Position numbers and translations under genes: made by a program
Part shown: one piece after another, positions 45,230 through 58,000 of the stretch
Position numbering within the stretch: the stretch's first letter is position 1
Layout of the letters: each line of letters opens with the position of its first letter
The notes under the pieces: model-generated
The model's input: only the letters and a program-made list of their open reading frames with translations
The model's database searches: none
What the model was told of the DNA's origin: nothing
Origin: Avena insularis
Lineage: Eukaryota; Streptophyta; Magnoliopsida; Poales; Poaceae
DNA: 64,000 nucleotides
Direction: 5' to 3'
Assembly: GCA_023614405.1 (NCBI GenBank)
Contig: CM042685.1
Location: 83,256,684-83,320,683, forward strand

Positions 45230-45810
45230 TGTAACATCCCAAAATTGATGAATTACAAAAGCATGCGTTGCATTCATGTATTCATAGCATTTTTGACTTA
45301 CACAAAAATTTTCAAATCAAAACTCCAAATAAAATCATTATTATGCCCATTTTATTGAATCATATGTGGTATGGTATTATTTTATTTCAATTGACCAAAG
45401 TGTTTTTGAGGGAACACGGATGTTTGTCACACTTTAGAGTACAATGTTCACTGTATAAAAATTTAGAGAAGGTTTGCAATCAAACTTGTTTAAATTACGG
45501 TTTGAAAATCAATTTTGAAAAATCAAATAGAAAAAGGAAAGGAGAAAAGAAAAAGAAAAACACTGCTCTACCTATTCGGCCAAGTGCCAGAAATGGCCCA
45601 GCAGCCCACCCGGGGTATCCCCCTCCCCCCTCTCTCTCATGTGCACTAGCCCTACCCAGCTGTCACTGCCTAGTGGCTCCGCGCCGGCTCGCCACCTTCT
45701 TCCCCAAATCCCACGCCAGACCTCGTCGCCGCTGCCGTTCACTACTGTTGATGTCGCTGCTTAATTGCCATTGATACGGCGAGTAATTCTCGCGCCTGCC
45801 TTGGCCTACT
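45230..45810 (+). repeat. 3' LTR of element A, first part
   Basis: Starts TGTAACATCCCAAAATTGATG and is nearly identical to the beginning of the 5' LTR. It is interrupted by element B and continues at 59023-61473; the two parts total about 3.03 kb, like the 5' copy. The 168-codon frame at 45268-45774 is LTR sequence, not a gene. Confidence 0.93.
45806..45810. other. Target-site duplication (left) of element B
   Basis: CTACT here against CTGCT at 59018-59022 (one mismatch). The intact 5' LTR of element A reads GGCCTACTTAATCCCC across this point. Confidence 0.8.
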
Positions 45811-48800
45811 TGTCAACACCAGGATTTTTAATCCTAGGTGCCTATTATGCCATACATCGCAATCCCAGAATTACCATTTTTGCGAGACATAGCAGATTGG
45901 ATATCACAGTACATCATCCATTACAAACCATACATAAGGTCTTACAACAAATAAAGGATCTCATGATCCAGTCTTAATACAATCATAGCAGCGGAATAAC
46001 GTAATAATAACAATAGCGTGGGTGAAGCTCCATCTTCATGGTCACAGGCAATGCTGACGATGGGAGATGATCCTAGTTGACGTAACCTTCCTGCGGTCCA
46101 TCCTCCTGATAGTCCTCCTCATAGTCTGGCCACGGGAATAGCAAGGGAAAAAGCCATGAGTACTCTTTAAGTACTCGCCAACTAATACTAACAAGTGAAG
46201 TGGTTTTGAGTAGGAAATACTAAGCTCTAGGTTATTTTGCAAAAATACAGATTTATCTCTACTGAATTCAGAAGAATAGAAAACTAGTTGAAGTTTTATA
46301 ACACCTAAGTGGGATCTTGAATTTCATATCACAACCCTGTTGTGGTCAAGTCAAAGTCCTGATTCATTTCACAAGTCATTTTGAGAACATCTGACGATGG
46401 AACAGTATGGACACTCCAATTGTCCATAATCGCGGACGCGGCTATTCGAATAGTTTGACACTCTGCAGAGGTGGTACACTTTCACCACAACATTACATAT
46501 ATCCGTCAGGAACAATCCTGAATTCACCATATTCAATATGCAGATAATCAATCCTAACCTTTCAATTACACGCTCTAGTATAGGCACCTCTCCTGTGAGT
46601 TTGACCTCCCAACCATGACCAACTATCATCTTGGGAACTGCACAGGTGGATAATCTTCACAAGGTAGCCTCAGCTCAAACCTTGGCCGCAAGGGAACCCA
46701 TACTAAGGTATATAAATTTCCAGTCAAGCCCTACCCAAATTTCGGGTATTGTGGTTGTACGGTAAAATTGGAATGGTATCGCATCCAGATAACCATCATT
46801 TTTATAAAGGGCTAAGGCTCATGCCTTAACATTTTCATCATCAAAATCATATGGTGTTCAAGAACACATGTCAAAACATTTCAGTAGAATGACTCATCAT
46901 TCTAAGGTTTTCATAACCAATTTCACCAAGTAATCCCATCTAAAGTGATCAAGTTTTATGCTTAGCACTAGCAACTACAGGTTGGGGTAAACACTAATGA
47001 GGGGTGGTAATCAAGTGTATCTTATCTAAGTTCAATCTCATGCCTCAGGATGACATCAAGATTTATATAACTTAGGTCAAGGTTTATGCTCTTTATGCTA
47101 CCTTTAAATAATCTTTCTAATCTCTACAATTTACCAAGTAACTTAACTAGAAACCTTTGATAAAGAAATAAAATACTAATCTTGCAAGTAAAACTAGGAT
47201 TATGAGTCATCAAGGGGTATAACCAAGGCATGCATAATGCATTGCATAGATCATATATTTTTCACAGTTGCAAGTGTTAGCTTGCAAAGTGGTAGGTATA
47301 GGCTTGCCTTGTGCAGAGCAGTGGTTGAAGTTCTCCTCGGCTTCTTCCTCATAGTATTCTCCTTCCTCCTCGTATCCTTGGTCGGTACTAGCGTCTATAA
47401 ATAAATACGGGGTACACAATCACGAAACAATACTTAACTACTTCTATTTATCACACCAAGGTTCTTTTACTAGATGATCTATGATCATCACAAAGATTAA
47501 GGCAATAGTTTTATTTCTTTTATTTTAGAATAGTAATTTCTACTCCTTGAAAAACAACTTAAGATTTAATATTCTCCAACTAAAATTGGGGATCATGTTG
47601 ACACATGTCATCACCACATATTTCAGTACATGGTAATGTTATTTAAAGTGGTGTCACAATTTAACAAGAATTTCCTATGAGGCATTCTTTTATTACTTGT
47701 TCATTATATCTGCATGTAAACCTAGATATTTTTATATATTCAAAAAGGTTTAGTTAAATGTGATTTTTGAGAGTTTGAATCAACTCAAAAGCCTTTGTGG
47801 TTGAATTTTGAAAAATGTTTGCATGCAGAAAAGCTTCTTCCTTGTTATTTTTACTATAGGTGAACTACAATTCCAAATGAATTGAATCAAACGGGATTGG
47901 ATTAAGAATTCCAGTACCTTTCTAACAAAATTGGTTTCATGGATTTTGGTTTAGTGAATCGACCTGGGTTGATTTTTGAATCTAGGTATATAACTGAGTT
48001 TGAATCTAAAAGAATAAACCTAAATTCAAACTACTGGGTCACACGGGAAATTAACCGGGCTGGCCCAAGGCACACAACGCGCGGTTGAGATTAATTGGGT
48101 GTACCCACCAGTCAGCGAGACAGGGGGTGCGAAGCGGTACAGGGTGATCTAGACCGCACGATCAAACTCTAATCGAATGGATGTGACCTATCGTCTCTGT
48201 AGGGTAACTCCGGCGAGACAGAACCCTACCGCGGCCAGTGGGGGTCTACGGGGGCTCACCGACGCTCAGGCGAGGTTCGGTGATGGGGGCGAACGACGAA
48301 GTTAACAACGACAAACCTCCTGGTACCGGCGGCTTCTCCTGGTACCTCCTGGTACCCACCAAGGTTGCTAGGCTCGGTTTTGCTCCTAGCTTGTTGTCGA
48401 CAGAGGGGTGACAAGGTGAGGCTCGGCATGGTCACCATTGATGGCAATGGCAAGCTCACAGTGGTGCTAGAGATTGTTAATTGAGCCAGATGATCTACTA
48501 ATTGCTTATTGTGAGCCAGAGAGGGTACAAGTTAGGCCAAATCACTGCTCACAATAGTGTCTGATGTTTGTTTGTTTGGTGTTTGCAAGGTGTTTGAAGA
48601 AATGGCCGAAAGAGATTTGAATTTGAATTTTTGGTTCAAACTTGGTGGGTGCACTAGTCCCATAATAGATAGTCTCTGGTTAGTTGGAAAGGTCAAGGGG
48701 AACTGGTTTGGTTGGTTTTTGAAAATGGGTGATATTCACGTATGTTAAAGATTCAATTTTGAATTGTCATTTGAATCAAGTTGCCAAATGTTTCTGTAAG

Positions 48801-49185
48801 TTTGAAAGGTGGGCTTGGGTTCATTTTTACTTGGTCTAACAAGGGGTGAAAAGAAATGGAATTGTTTCTATTTGAAATCTTGGACTAGAAACACTCAAAG
48901 TGGCCTAGTGAGCAAGATTGGCAAAAATGACCATTTGCTTGTTTTGGTTTGTTTTTTATTTTCTCTTGATTTGTTTCTGCTTGGAAATGTTTTAGATGAT
49001 GTTGTTTTCACCTTTAAACCATTCCTTGCTATTTATAACAATCACACAAGTCCATTCATGCATTCATACAATCATCACATACACATATGCATTCATATGA
49101 TGTTGATTAACAAAAGTTTTTGTTAACCCTAATTTTGAGTGATTGGAATTTGATAATCATTGTTCAATATTTTTGGGATGTTACA
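45811..49185 (-). repeat. 3' LTR of element B, with internal deletion
   Basis: 3375 bp against 3984 bp for the 5' LTR. The difference is mainly one deletion of about 580 bases near 48330-48360, corresponding to roughly 57605-58190 in the 5' LTR, which removes the TATA region. The palindrome/stem-loop motif is at 46422-46453. Confidence 0.9.
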
Positions 49186-49201
49186 AACCTTCCCTCCTTA
49201 A
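49186..49201 (-). other. Polypurine tract of element B
   Basis: On the minus strand TTAAGGAGGGAAGG directly precedes the TGTAACATCC start of the 3' LTR, as expected for the plus-strand primer. Confidence 0.8.
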
Positions 49202-49244
49202 ACAAAATCTCATCCTGAGATTTGAGAAACAGGAAAGAAGAAAA

Positions 49245-49982
49245 CTATGATTTAAATAGATCGGGAAACTCCATCTTGATGTTGTCTTCTCGTTCCCAGG
49301 TAGCTTCTTCTCTAGTGTGGTTGCTCCACTGAATCTTGAGAAGATTGATGCTTCGGGTCCTGGTGGTTCTGAAAGCTTCCTCCAAAATACAGATGGGTAC
49401 TTCAGGATACGTCAGGTCATCGTTGATCTCTATGGTTCGGTGATCAATGTTCTTGAAAACTTTAGTCTTCTTCGGGACTTCAAGGCATTTGCGAAGTAAC
49501 GATATGTGGAACACATTATGCACTGCTGACATCTCCTCTGGCAGTTATAGTTGATACAATACTTCTCCTCGATGATTCATAATGTTGAAAGGCCTAATAT
49601 ATTTGGGGGCTAACTTTTCTTTGAGCTGGAAACGCTGCATTCCTTTCAAGGGCGACACTTTTAGATACACAAAATCTCCGATATTGAAAGAGATATCTCG
49701 ACGTCTTTTGTCGGCATAACTCTTTTGTCTTGACTGGGCGGTCTTGAGGTGCTCACGGATCTTGTGAACTTTCTCTTCTTCTTCTCGAAGGATGTCGGGT
49801 CCAAAAATATGACTCTCTCCCACTTCTGACCAATTCAAAGGGGTATGACACTTCCTTCCGTACATGAATTCAAATGGGGCCATTTGCAAACTCGGTTGAT
49901 AACTGTTCTTATACGAAAATTCTGCAAAATGCAGACAGTCTTCCCATTTAGATCCATACTCTAGCACACATGGTCTCAACAT
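49245..49982 (-). pseudogene. pol: Integrase C-terminus and chromodomain of element B
   Basis: 49982-49545: MLRPCVLEYGSKWEDCLHFA, FAEFSYKNSYQPSLQMAPFE, the GPF/Y-type region LKEKLAPKYIRPFNIMNHRG. 49532-49245: SAVHNVFHISLLRKC and the chromodomain PICILEEAFRTTRTRSINLL...WSNHTREEATWEREDNIKME, with the conserved EEATWE intact, ending PDLFKS. A short broken link joins the two parts. The integrase core lies upstream at 50242-50577. Confidence 0.85.
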
Positions 49983-50241
49983 ATCTTCGAGTATTTGATT
50001 TACTCGCTCAGTTGTACATCGGTCTGAGGGTGATAAGTTGTGCTGAAATCCAATCGGGTTCCTAATCCTTCTTGTACTTCCTTCCAGAATCTCGAGATAA
50101 ACTGAGTTCCTCGATCTAACACAATGTTCTTGGGGACTCCGTGCAAACTGACGATTCTAGCAATGTACAACTCCGCTAGCTTCGAACTCTGGTAGGTGGT
50201 CTTGACTGGTAAGAAATGGGCGACTTTGGAAAATATATCAA

Positions 50242-51433
50242 CTATGACCCAAATAGAGTCATTTCCCCACTAGAAGTAGGCAATACGGTGATAAAGTCCA
50301 TTCGAATTGAATCCCACTTCCATTCAGGAATATGCAATGGTTGCAACAGTCCTGCGGGTCTCTGGTGTCCCACCTTAACTCTCTGACAAATATCATACTT
50401 GGCTATGTAGCTTCCAATTTCTCTCTTCATCTCATGCCACCAAAATTGCTCCTTCATATCCTGATACATCTTTGTTCCTATGGGGTGGATAGAATAAAGG
50501 ATATCATGGGCCTCTTTCAAAATAGCTGCCTTCAACTCTGAATCTGCTGGTACACAGAGACGTCCTTTGTACCACAAAACTCCTTCTTCATCCTCGGTGA
50601 ATTCGGGTACTTTGCTTGTACCGATGCGACGTTTGATTCCGTCGATACTAGCATTTCCTTTCTGCGCCTCCTTGATCTAACTGATCAAGGTGGGTTGACG
50701 TTCTATGCTAGCCAAAAATCCTTCACCTACTAATTCCATTCTAAAATCTTCCAACTCCTTGTGCAAATTTGGTTGCTCCTTCAGAATCATGGAGTTCAAG
50801 CAGCACGACAATCTACAAAGGGCATCTGCTACCACATTGGCTTTGCCGAGGTGATAGTGAATGTCCAGATCATAGTCCTTGATTAACTCTATCCATCTTC
50901 TCCGCCTCATATTCAGCTCCTTCTGAGTGAATATATACTTTAGGCTCTTGTGATCCGAATAAATCTCACAATGGTTTCCCATGAGGTAATGCCTCCATGT
51001 CTTCAGGGCTAGAACTACGGCTGCTAGTTCAAGGTCATGGGTAGGATAATTATGCTAGTTCATGCTGCTTCAGTTGTCGGGATAGATAAGATATAACTTT
51101 GCCTTCTTGCATTAACACACATCCAAGACCGGTCTTGGATGCGTCACAATATACATCAAATGGCTTCGTGATATCCAGCATGATCAAGATTGGGGCTGAA
51201 ATCAATCTCCTCTTGAGTTCCTAAAAACTCGCTTCACATTTATCTGTCCATTCAAACTTCTTGTCCTTCTTCAGCAATTGTGTCATGGGTCTAGAGATAC
51301 CCGAGAATCCTTCTACGAACTTGCGGTAATATCCCGCTAATCCGAGAAATTCACGAACTTAGGTTTGAGTGGTTGGGGCTTGCCAATCTTCAACATCCTT
51401 CACCTTTGCAGGGTTAACGGCAATTCCTCCTGC
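50242..51433 (-). pseudogene. pol: RNase H and integrase core of element B
   Basis: In several frames: KFEWTDKCEASF and [20 protein letters not shown] near 51260-51080 (RNase H), [20 protein letters not shown] near 51010, then [20 protein letters not shown] (50982-50677). The integrase zinc region with HPIGTKMYQDMKEQFWW and KYDICQRVK follows (50577-50242; the first Cys of the pair is Tyr), and then MDFITVLP. Sequence between 50241 and 49983 should hold the rest of the catalytic core but is frameshifted. Not functional. Confidence 0.8.
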
Positions 51434-52111
51434 TTATACAATATGTCTGAGGAATCCTACCTCCTGTAACCAGAATTCAGATTTGCTAAACTTGGCATAC
51501 AACTGATGCTCCCTAAGGGTTCCAAGGATGGTCCTTAGGTGTAGGTCATGTTCTTCTTCTAATTTGGAATAGATCAGAATGTCATCGATGAAAACAATGA
51601 CAAACTTATCCAGGAAGTCCAGAAAAATCTTTTTCATGAGGTTCAAGAAATAAGCGGGGACATTGGTTAATCTGAAAGACATGACAGTGTACTCATATAA
51701 TCCATATCTGGTGGTAAAGGCAGTCTTTGGAATATCCTCTGCACGAATATTGAGTTGATGATAACCAGTTCTAAGATCAATCTTAGAAAACACTCTCGCA
51801 CCAGTCAAATGGTCAAACATGTCTTTTATCTTTGGCAGTGGGTACTTGTTCTTGATGGTGACATCATTCAACATCCAATAATCCATACACAAACGGTTAC
51901 CTCCATCTTTGTTGTCCACAAATAAAATAGGTGATCTCCATGGTGACGCACTTGGTTGGATCAATCCTATCTCCAACATAGCATCCAGTTGCTTCTTCAT
52001 CTCCTCTAATTCAGACGGGTTCATATTGTACGGTATCTGGGCTATGGGTCCAATTTCAGGGATTAGTTCAATAATAAACTCGATATCCCGATCTGGGGGC
52101 TTACCGGGCAA
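51434..52111 (-). pseudogene. pol: Reverse transcriptase of element B
   Basis: One open stretch of 225 codons: [20 protein letters not shown], the RT core [60 protein letters not shown] and catalytic box [12 protein letters not shown] (FIDD intact), to EVGFLRHIV followed by a stop. [12 protein letters not shown] differs from the usual [12 protein letters not shown], a sign of decay. In frame it is the longest uninterrupted pol segment of this copy. Confidence 0.87.
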
Positions 52112-52142
52112 AACATCTGAAATACGTCGGGGTATTCACAGA

Positions 52143-52560
52143 CTATTCTGACTTGGTTAATGTTTTCTGGGCTATACTCTTGTTGCACTTGAATTGATGG
52201 GCCAAGGTTTCAGATCCATGCTCTACTGATATTCTGGCTGTACTAGTCATGGTTATGGCTTTCTTGGCACAGTCGATTAATCCTTTATGTTTCAATATCC
52301 AATACATTCCTAGTACTACTTCCAAACCTTTTGTTCCAAGTAATATTAGATTAGCATAAAAATCTATGCCATGGATTCGGATAGGTACGGACTTGCAAAT
52401 TTGTCTAGCTTTGGTGGTTGAACTAGGTATTTGAACTATCATAACATGCTTCAATTTGGTTGGTTGAATCTTACTAGTGCATGCAAATTCTACGGTACAA
52501 ACGAGTGCGATGCTCCAGAATCAAACAACACTCTTGCAAGTACTGAGTTAATAGAAAACA
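52143..52560 (-). pseudogene. pol: Protease of element B
   Basis: Upstream part near 52560-52490: APDVVLGMFSINSVLARVLF, then FDSGASHSFVP with the catalytic DSG intact and a TAG right after. After a frame change 52454-52143 continues KHVMIVQIPSSTTKARQICK and the closing LEVVLGMYWILKHKGLIDC (normally GMDW). A retropepsin-type protease of Gypsy Pol, broken by at least one stop and one frameshift. Confidence 0.75.
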
Positions 52561-52681
52561 TACCTAGCACGACATCTGGCGCTTCTTGGGCTTCTTCAGC
52601 ATGCATGAGAAAGAGATGTCCGTTGCGGTTGAGCGAATTCCCTGGGGCAAAAAAATTTCTAGGCTGAACGCGACACTGCTG

Positions 52682-53770
52682 CTAAGATGGTGCATTTGCA
52701 TTAGGGGCTGTGGCAATCTTCTTGGGACACTCATTGGAATAGTGACCCATGGTTCCACATTCATAACAAGTCACCTGAGACTTGTCCTTTGCTACAACAG
52801 GCACATCATTGCTTCCAGTCCTTGGGGCAGTGTTGGTGTTGGTAGCTACATTGTTGTTGAACTTCGGCGGTGCATGATTGAAATTGCTGGAGTTGCCGAG
52901 GTTGTTATTGTGATTTCCTCCGGTCCTTGGGTTTCCTCCTCCACGGTTGGGATAGGCCAGACGATTCATCGGGGGTCTATTGGTTCTTGGGGCAAATCCT
53001 AGAGATGGGTTGAGGTAATACTTTGGGGTATGGTGAGTTCCTGGTGGATGCATCATGTGACGCTTGCGGTTCTCATTGGCTTGGTTGATCTTACCTTCCA
53101 TCTGAATGGCGGAATCCACTAGGGCTTCAATATTAGCAAATGGGATATTGACTAACACTGTCTGCATCTCATCATGCCGACCATTCAAGAATCTCTCCTT
53201 CTTCTTGGCTTCGGTATCTATCTCATCCGATGCATACCTAGCCAATGACAAGAATTTGTCACGGTACTCAACTATGGTCATCCTTCCTTGCTTCAGTTCC
53301 CTGAATTCATCTCTCATCCTCTTGATCAAACCCGGTGGAACATGGGTTCTGCTAAACTTGATTTTGAACTCTTCCCAAGTCATCATTTGACCTCCATTCA
53401 TGGCACGAACGCTGTTCCACCATGCTCTTGCATCTCCGGCCAGGTAGTGGGTTATGAACAGTACCTTCTCGTTGGCTTCCACTCCTGCAACTTCTAAGTT
53501 GTTTTCCATGGTTTGCAGCCAGTCATAGGCATCGAGGGGCTCTTCAGACTTAGTGAAAATGGGTGGGTTTGTGTTCTGGAAGTTCTTGAGCTTGGATCCA
53601 TGGTTGTCCTGATTTCCATGGCCTTGATTGTTGTTGGCCATCTGAGTGATGTGCTAAAGGGTGGCTAAGTTGGCTTGACGTTCGGCTCTTTTAGCTTCGC
53701 GGCCAGAAACCAACATTTGCAAGATTTGCAACATCGGGTCCGGGGTTTAAGTGCTTCCTCTACGAGGCAT
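52682..53770 (-). pseudogene. gag: Gag of element B
   Basis: The ancestral ATG is at 53770 (MPRRGST), with stops at codons 8 (TAA) and 39 (TAG). The remaining 319 codons from an internal ATG at 53641 (MANNNQGHGNQDNHGSKLKN) are open. Gag domain: WLQTMENNLEVAGVEANEKV, YLAGDARAWWNSV, FSRTHVPPGLIKRMRDEFRE, ASDEIDTEAKKKERFL. Zinc knuckle CYECGTMGHYSNEC matches CX2CX4HX4C and is intact. The 319-codon product could in principle still be made from the internal start. Role: capsid and RNA packaging. Confidence 0.88.
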
Positions 53771-54202
53771 CTGAAGATTGAGATAGATCATGAGAAAAGA
53801 GGGAAATTTCTAAGGTTCAGGGTTTTGAAAAGTTTTTAAAGTTTGACGCTGGTTTTTCTAGCAACTTGCTTTTCATTCATTCATAAATACCACACGATAC
53901 AAACACACACCACAACAAAGGAAAACAGATGGTTTTAAGAACCATTCCGGGAAACTACGATATAGTGGGACCGGATACAACTCACTAACGCTAGTGCTCA
54001 AGTTCTACTACTCCTTGGAGTCGGTGTCCTCATCATCCTCATCATAATCAATGAAGGTGAAGTCATCCTCATCGGTGAAGAAGTCCATGGCCTGATCCTC
54101 CAGAAAGTCATCATCGTCACTGAGATAGGAGTAGGGGTCTCCACGGATGTCTTCCCCTACATTCTCCCTTTCCTCAAGCTGCATATGCCTCTTGTGGTCG
54201 GT
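53771..54202 (-). other. Spacer between the pre-gag frame and gag of element B
   Basis: About 430 bases with no credible frame. It contains an acidic low-complexity stretch (GATGATGA-type triplets near 54020-54130) next to the end of the pre-gag frame. Confidence 0.4.
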
Positions 54203-54802
54203 CTACTCCAACTCTGTAATCCTATGGCGAAGACAGGAAATGATACGCTCCTTCTTGTCGAGCTGGCGGCGATGAGACTCGCGATCCTTCACTAGCATGG
54301 CAATGGTCTGATCCTTCTTGGCGGCGATGGCATACTTGTGGTTGGCGTAGGAGCGGGCATTGTCAAACTCCTTTTGTCGGCCATACATCATGAAGCTGAG
54401 GTGGTCCAACTGAGTCTTCAACTCATGGTGATATGGGGCCTTCGCTGGCTGTCCCATAACATCACGCCTTGGATAGAACTCAAAGAGGTTACCCTTGATC
54501 TGATTGATACTCTGCCCACACAGACGAGCAAGATCTTCCTGCATGCCCCTGGAAAGTCCATCGAGCCATTTGTTTTCTCTCAAGATGAACCGAATTCCCT
54601 CTAAGGTGGGGGCTTTGATCTTTCCTCAGAGACTTCCAACAACTATCCATTGCAATTCCTCTCCTCCCTGATCGTTGAGCTGAGCTCCGAAGAACTCGGT
54701 GTGTGGATGCTCCAGCATTTCTGACAGCTGGTCCAAGTCATGCTCAAAGATGAGGTCTCCTCCATTCCCCAACTGATAGAACTTGCTATACTTCACGTCC
54801 AT
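54203..54802 (-). pseudogene. Pre-gag reading frame of element B, coiled-coil type
   Basis: 199 codons from ATG at 54802 (MDVKYSKFYQLGNGGDLIFE) with one TGA (54628-54626), ending at 54203. The first third has GAQLNDQGGEELQWIVVGSL; after the stop come APTLEGIRFILRENKWLDGL and MQEDLARLCGQSINQIKGNL, and the last third is charged and helical (AIAAKKDQTIAMLVKDRESH, RQLDKKERIISCLRHRITEL). The central part resembles pre-gag frame 2 of element A (TLTEEICFKLM, MQELLGHLCGRRSIELRGL). Position between primer site and gag is the same. Function unknown. Confidence 0.68.
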
Positions 54803-55033
54803 CTATAAGAATGTAGGATGAGTAAGTTAGTAGAGTGATCAAGTGTGTCAAATTTTATGTAAGTTTGCAAGAATTTTCTTGCGAAACATGAATTTTCATG
54901 AAAGAGTCTAAGTGGTAAGAATAAGAATAAGTTTTCATAAATACTCACTTCGTTGGTTTTGAAACTAAGTTTTTATTCAAACTTCCATTCTAAACTTGGG
55001 TCTCCTATGGTCAGGATAGCTCTGATACCAACT
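54803..55033 (-). other. Primer-binding site and leader of element B
   Basis: TGGTATCAGAGCT on the minus strand (complement of 55018-55030), three bases after the LTR end at 55034. The rest is leader to the ATG at 54802. Confidence 0.88.
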
Positions 55034-58000
55034 TGTCAACACCCGGATTTTTAATCCCAGATGCCTGTTATGCCATACATCACAATCCCAGGATTTTTAC
55101 CATTTTTGCGAGATATAACAGATTGGATATCACAGTACATCATCCATTACAAACCATACATAAGGTCTTACAACAAATAAAGGATCCCATGATCCAGTAT
55201 TAATACAATCATAGCAGCGGAATAACATAATAATAAAGAGAGTGTGGGTGAAGCTCCATCTTCATGGTCACAGGCAATGCTGACAATGGGAGATGATCCT
55301 AGTTGTCGTAACCTTCTCGCGGTCCATCCTCCTGATAGTCCTCCTCATAGTATGGCCACGGGAATAACCAGGGACAAAGCCATGAGTACTCTTTAAGTAC
55401 TCTCAAATTAATACTAACAAGTGAAGTGGTTTTGAGTAGGAAATACTAAGATCTAGGTTGTTTTGCAAAAAGCCAGATTTATCTCTACTGAGTTCAGAAG
55501 CAAAGAAAACTAGTTGAAGTTTTATAACACCTAAGTGGGAGCTTGAATTTCATATCAAAATCCTATTGTGGTCAATTCAAAGTCTTGATTCAATTCACAA
55601 GTAATTTTGAGAACATCTAAGATGGAACAGTATGGACACTCCAATTGTCCATAATCACGGACGCGGCTATTCGAATAGTTTGACACTCTGCAGAGGTGGT
55701 ACACTTTCACCACAACATTCGATACATCCGTCAGGAACAATCCTGAATTCACCATACTTAGTATGCGGATAATCAATCCTATCCTTTCAATTACACACCC
55801 TAGTATAGGCACCTCTCCTATGAGTTTATCCTCCCAACAATGACCAATTGTCATCTTGGGAACTGCACAGGTGGACAATCTTCACAAGGTAGCCTCAGCT
55901 CAAACCTTGGTCGCAAGGGAACCCATACTAAGGTATATAAATTTCCAGTCAAGCCCTATCCAAATTTCGGGTATTGTGGTCGTATGGTAAAACTGGAATG
56001 CTATCGGATCTAGACAACCATCAGTTTTATAAAGGGCTAAGGCTCATGCCTTAACATTTTCATCATCAAAATCATCTGGTGTTCAAGAACACATGTCAAA
56101 ACATTTCAGTAGAATGACTCATCATTCTAAGGTTTTCATAACCAATTTCACCAAGTAATACCATCTAAAGTGATCAAGTTTTATGCTTAGCACTAGCAAC
56201 TACAGGTGGGGGTAAACACTAATGAGGGGTGGTAATCAAGCGTATATTATCTAAGTTCAGTCTCATGCCTCCGGATGACATCAAGATTTATCTAACATAG
56301 GTAAAGTTTTGTGCTCTTTATGCTACCTTTAAATAATTTTCTAATCTCTACAATTTACCAAGTAACTTAACTAGAAAGCTTTGATAAAGAAATAAAATAC
56401 TAAACTTGCAAGTAAAACTAGGATTATGGGTCATCAAGGGGTATAACCTAGGCATGCCTAATGCATTGCATAGATCATATATTTTTCACAGTTGCAAGTG
56501 TTAGCTTGCAAAGTGGCAGGTATAGGCTTGCCTTGTGTAGAGGAGTGGTTTAAGTTCTCCTCGTCTTCTTCCTCGTAGTATTATCCTTCCTCCTCATATC
56601 CTTGGTCGGTACTAGCATCTATAAATAAATACGAGGGCATTATCACCAAATAATACTTAACTACTTCTATTTATCACACCAAGGTTTTTTTAGTAGATGA
56701 TCTAGGATCATCAAAAACATCACAAAGATTTAGGAAATAGTTTTATTTCTTTGATTTTAGAAAATTAATTTCTACTCATTGAAAAACTACTTAAGATTTA
56801 ATATTCTCCAACTAAAATAGGGGATCATGTTGACTCATGGCATCACCACATATTTCAGTACATGGGAATGTGATTTAAAGTAATGCCACAATTTAACAAG
56901 GTCTAACCTTTTTATTTTAATTAAATAAAGTGACTAGAATTGCCTATGAGGAATTCTTTTATTACTTGTTCATTATATCTGCAAGTAAACCTACATATTT
57001 TTATATATTCAGAAAGGTTTTGTTAAATGTGATTTTTGAAAGTTGGAATCAACTCAAAAGCTTTTGTGGTTGGATTTTGAAAAATGTTTGCATGTAGAAA
57101 AGCTTCTGCCTTGTTATTTTTACTATAGGTGAACTACAATTCCAAATGAATTGAATCAAATGGGCTTGGATTAAGAATTTCAGTACCTTTCTAACAAGAT
57201 CGGTTTCATGAATTTTGGTTTAGTGAATCGACCTAGGTTGATTTTTGAATCTAGGTACAGAACTGAGTTTGAAACTAAAAGAATGAACCTAAATTCAAAC
57301 TACTGGGGAACGTAGGAAGTTAACTGGGCCGTCACACGGTGCACAGCGCACGCGCGGGTGAGTTAGTTGGGTGTCCCCACCAGTCAGCGAGACAGGGGGC
57401 TGCGAAGCGGTATGGGGTGATCTAGACCGCATGATCAAACTCTAATCGAACGGTTGGGACCTATCGTCTCCGTATGGCTACTCCGATGAGACAGAACCCT
57501 AGCGCGGCCAGTGGGGGTCTACGAGGGCTCACCGGGGCTCAGGCGAGGGTCGGCGATGGGGGCGAACAACAAAGTCGACGACGGCGAACCTCCTAGTACC
57601 GGCGGCTCCAATCGCTGGCTCCTTTCTTCCTCCTCCGCGGCAGACTCCGTCCAAATTTCGGCGACCTACTGCTGGCCTTGCTTCGGGGGTAAGTGGGGGT
57701 TGTTCTGAGAGAGAGGGGAGTGTGTTGGTGTGAAGAAATCGAGTGGGGGTGGCCTCTATTTATAGTGCCAAAAGGGGACCAAAGGGCGCGGGTGGAGCTC
57801 GTCGTGGTCGTTGGCACATCGAGCTACTGTCATGGGCGATGGTAGGGGGAGGTGTTGTTCTCCCTGGCGAAGCTCAACGACATGGTCTCGAGGCATGGGG
57901 TGGTGAGAGATGGTCGGAACGCTGTGATGCTCTAGGCGGGTCTGACGGGCATTTTAATGGCGCATCGCGGCTACGGGTCACGCGGCGTCGAACGGGGTTG

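Noticed and set aside
48809..49126. 105-codon plus-strand frame starting MGLGSFLLGLTRG
   Set aside because: It lies in the 3' LTR of element B. The counterpart near 58640-58950 has changes that break it.
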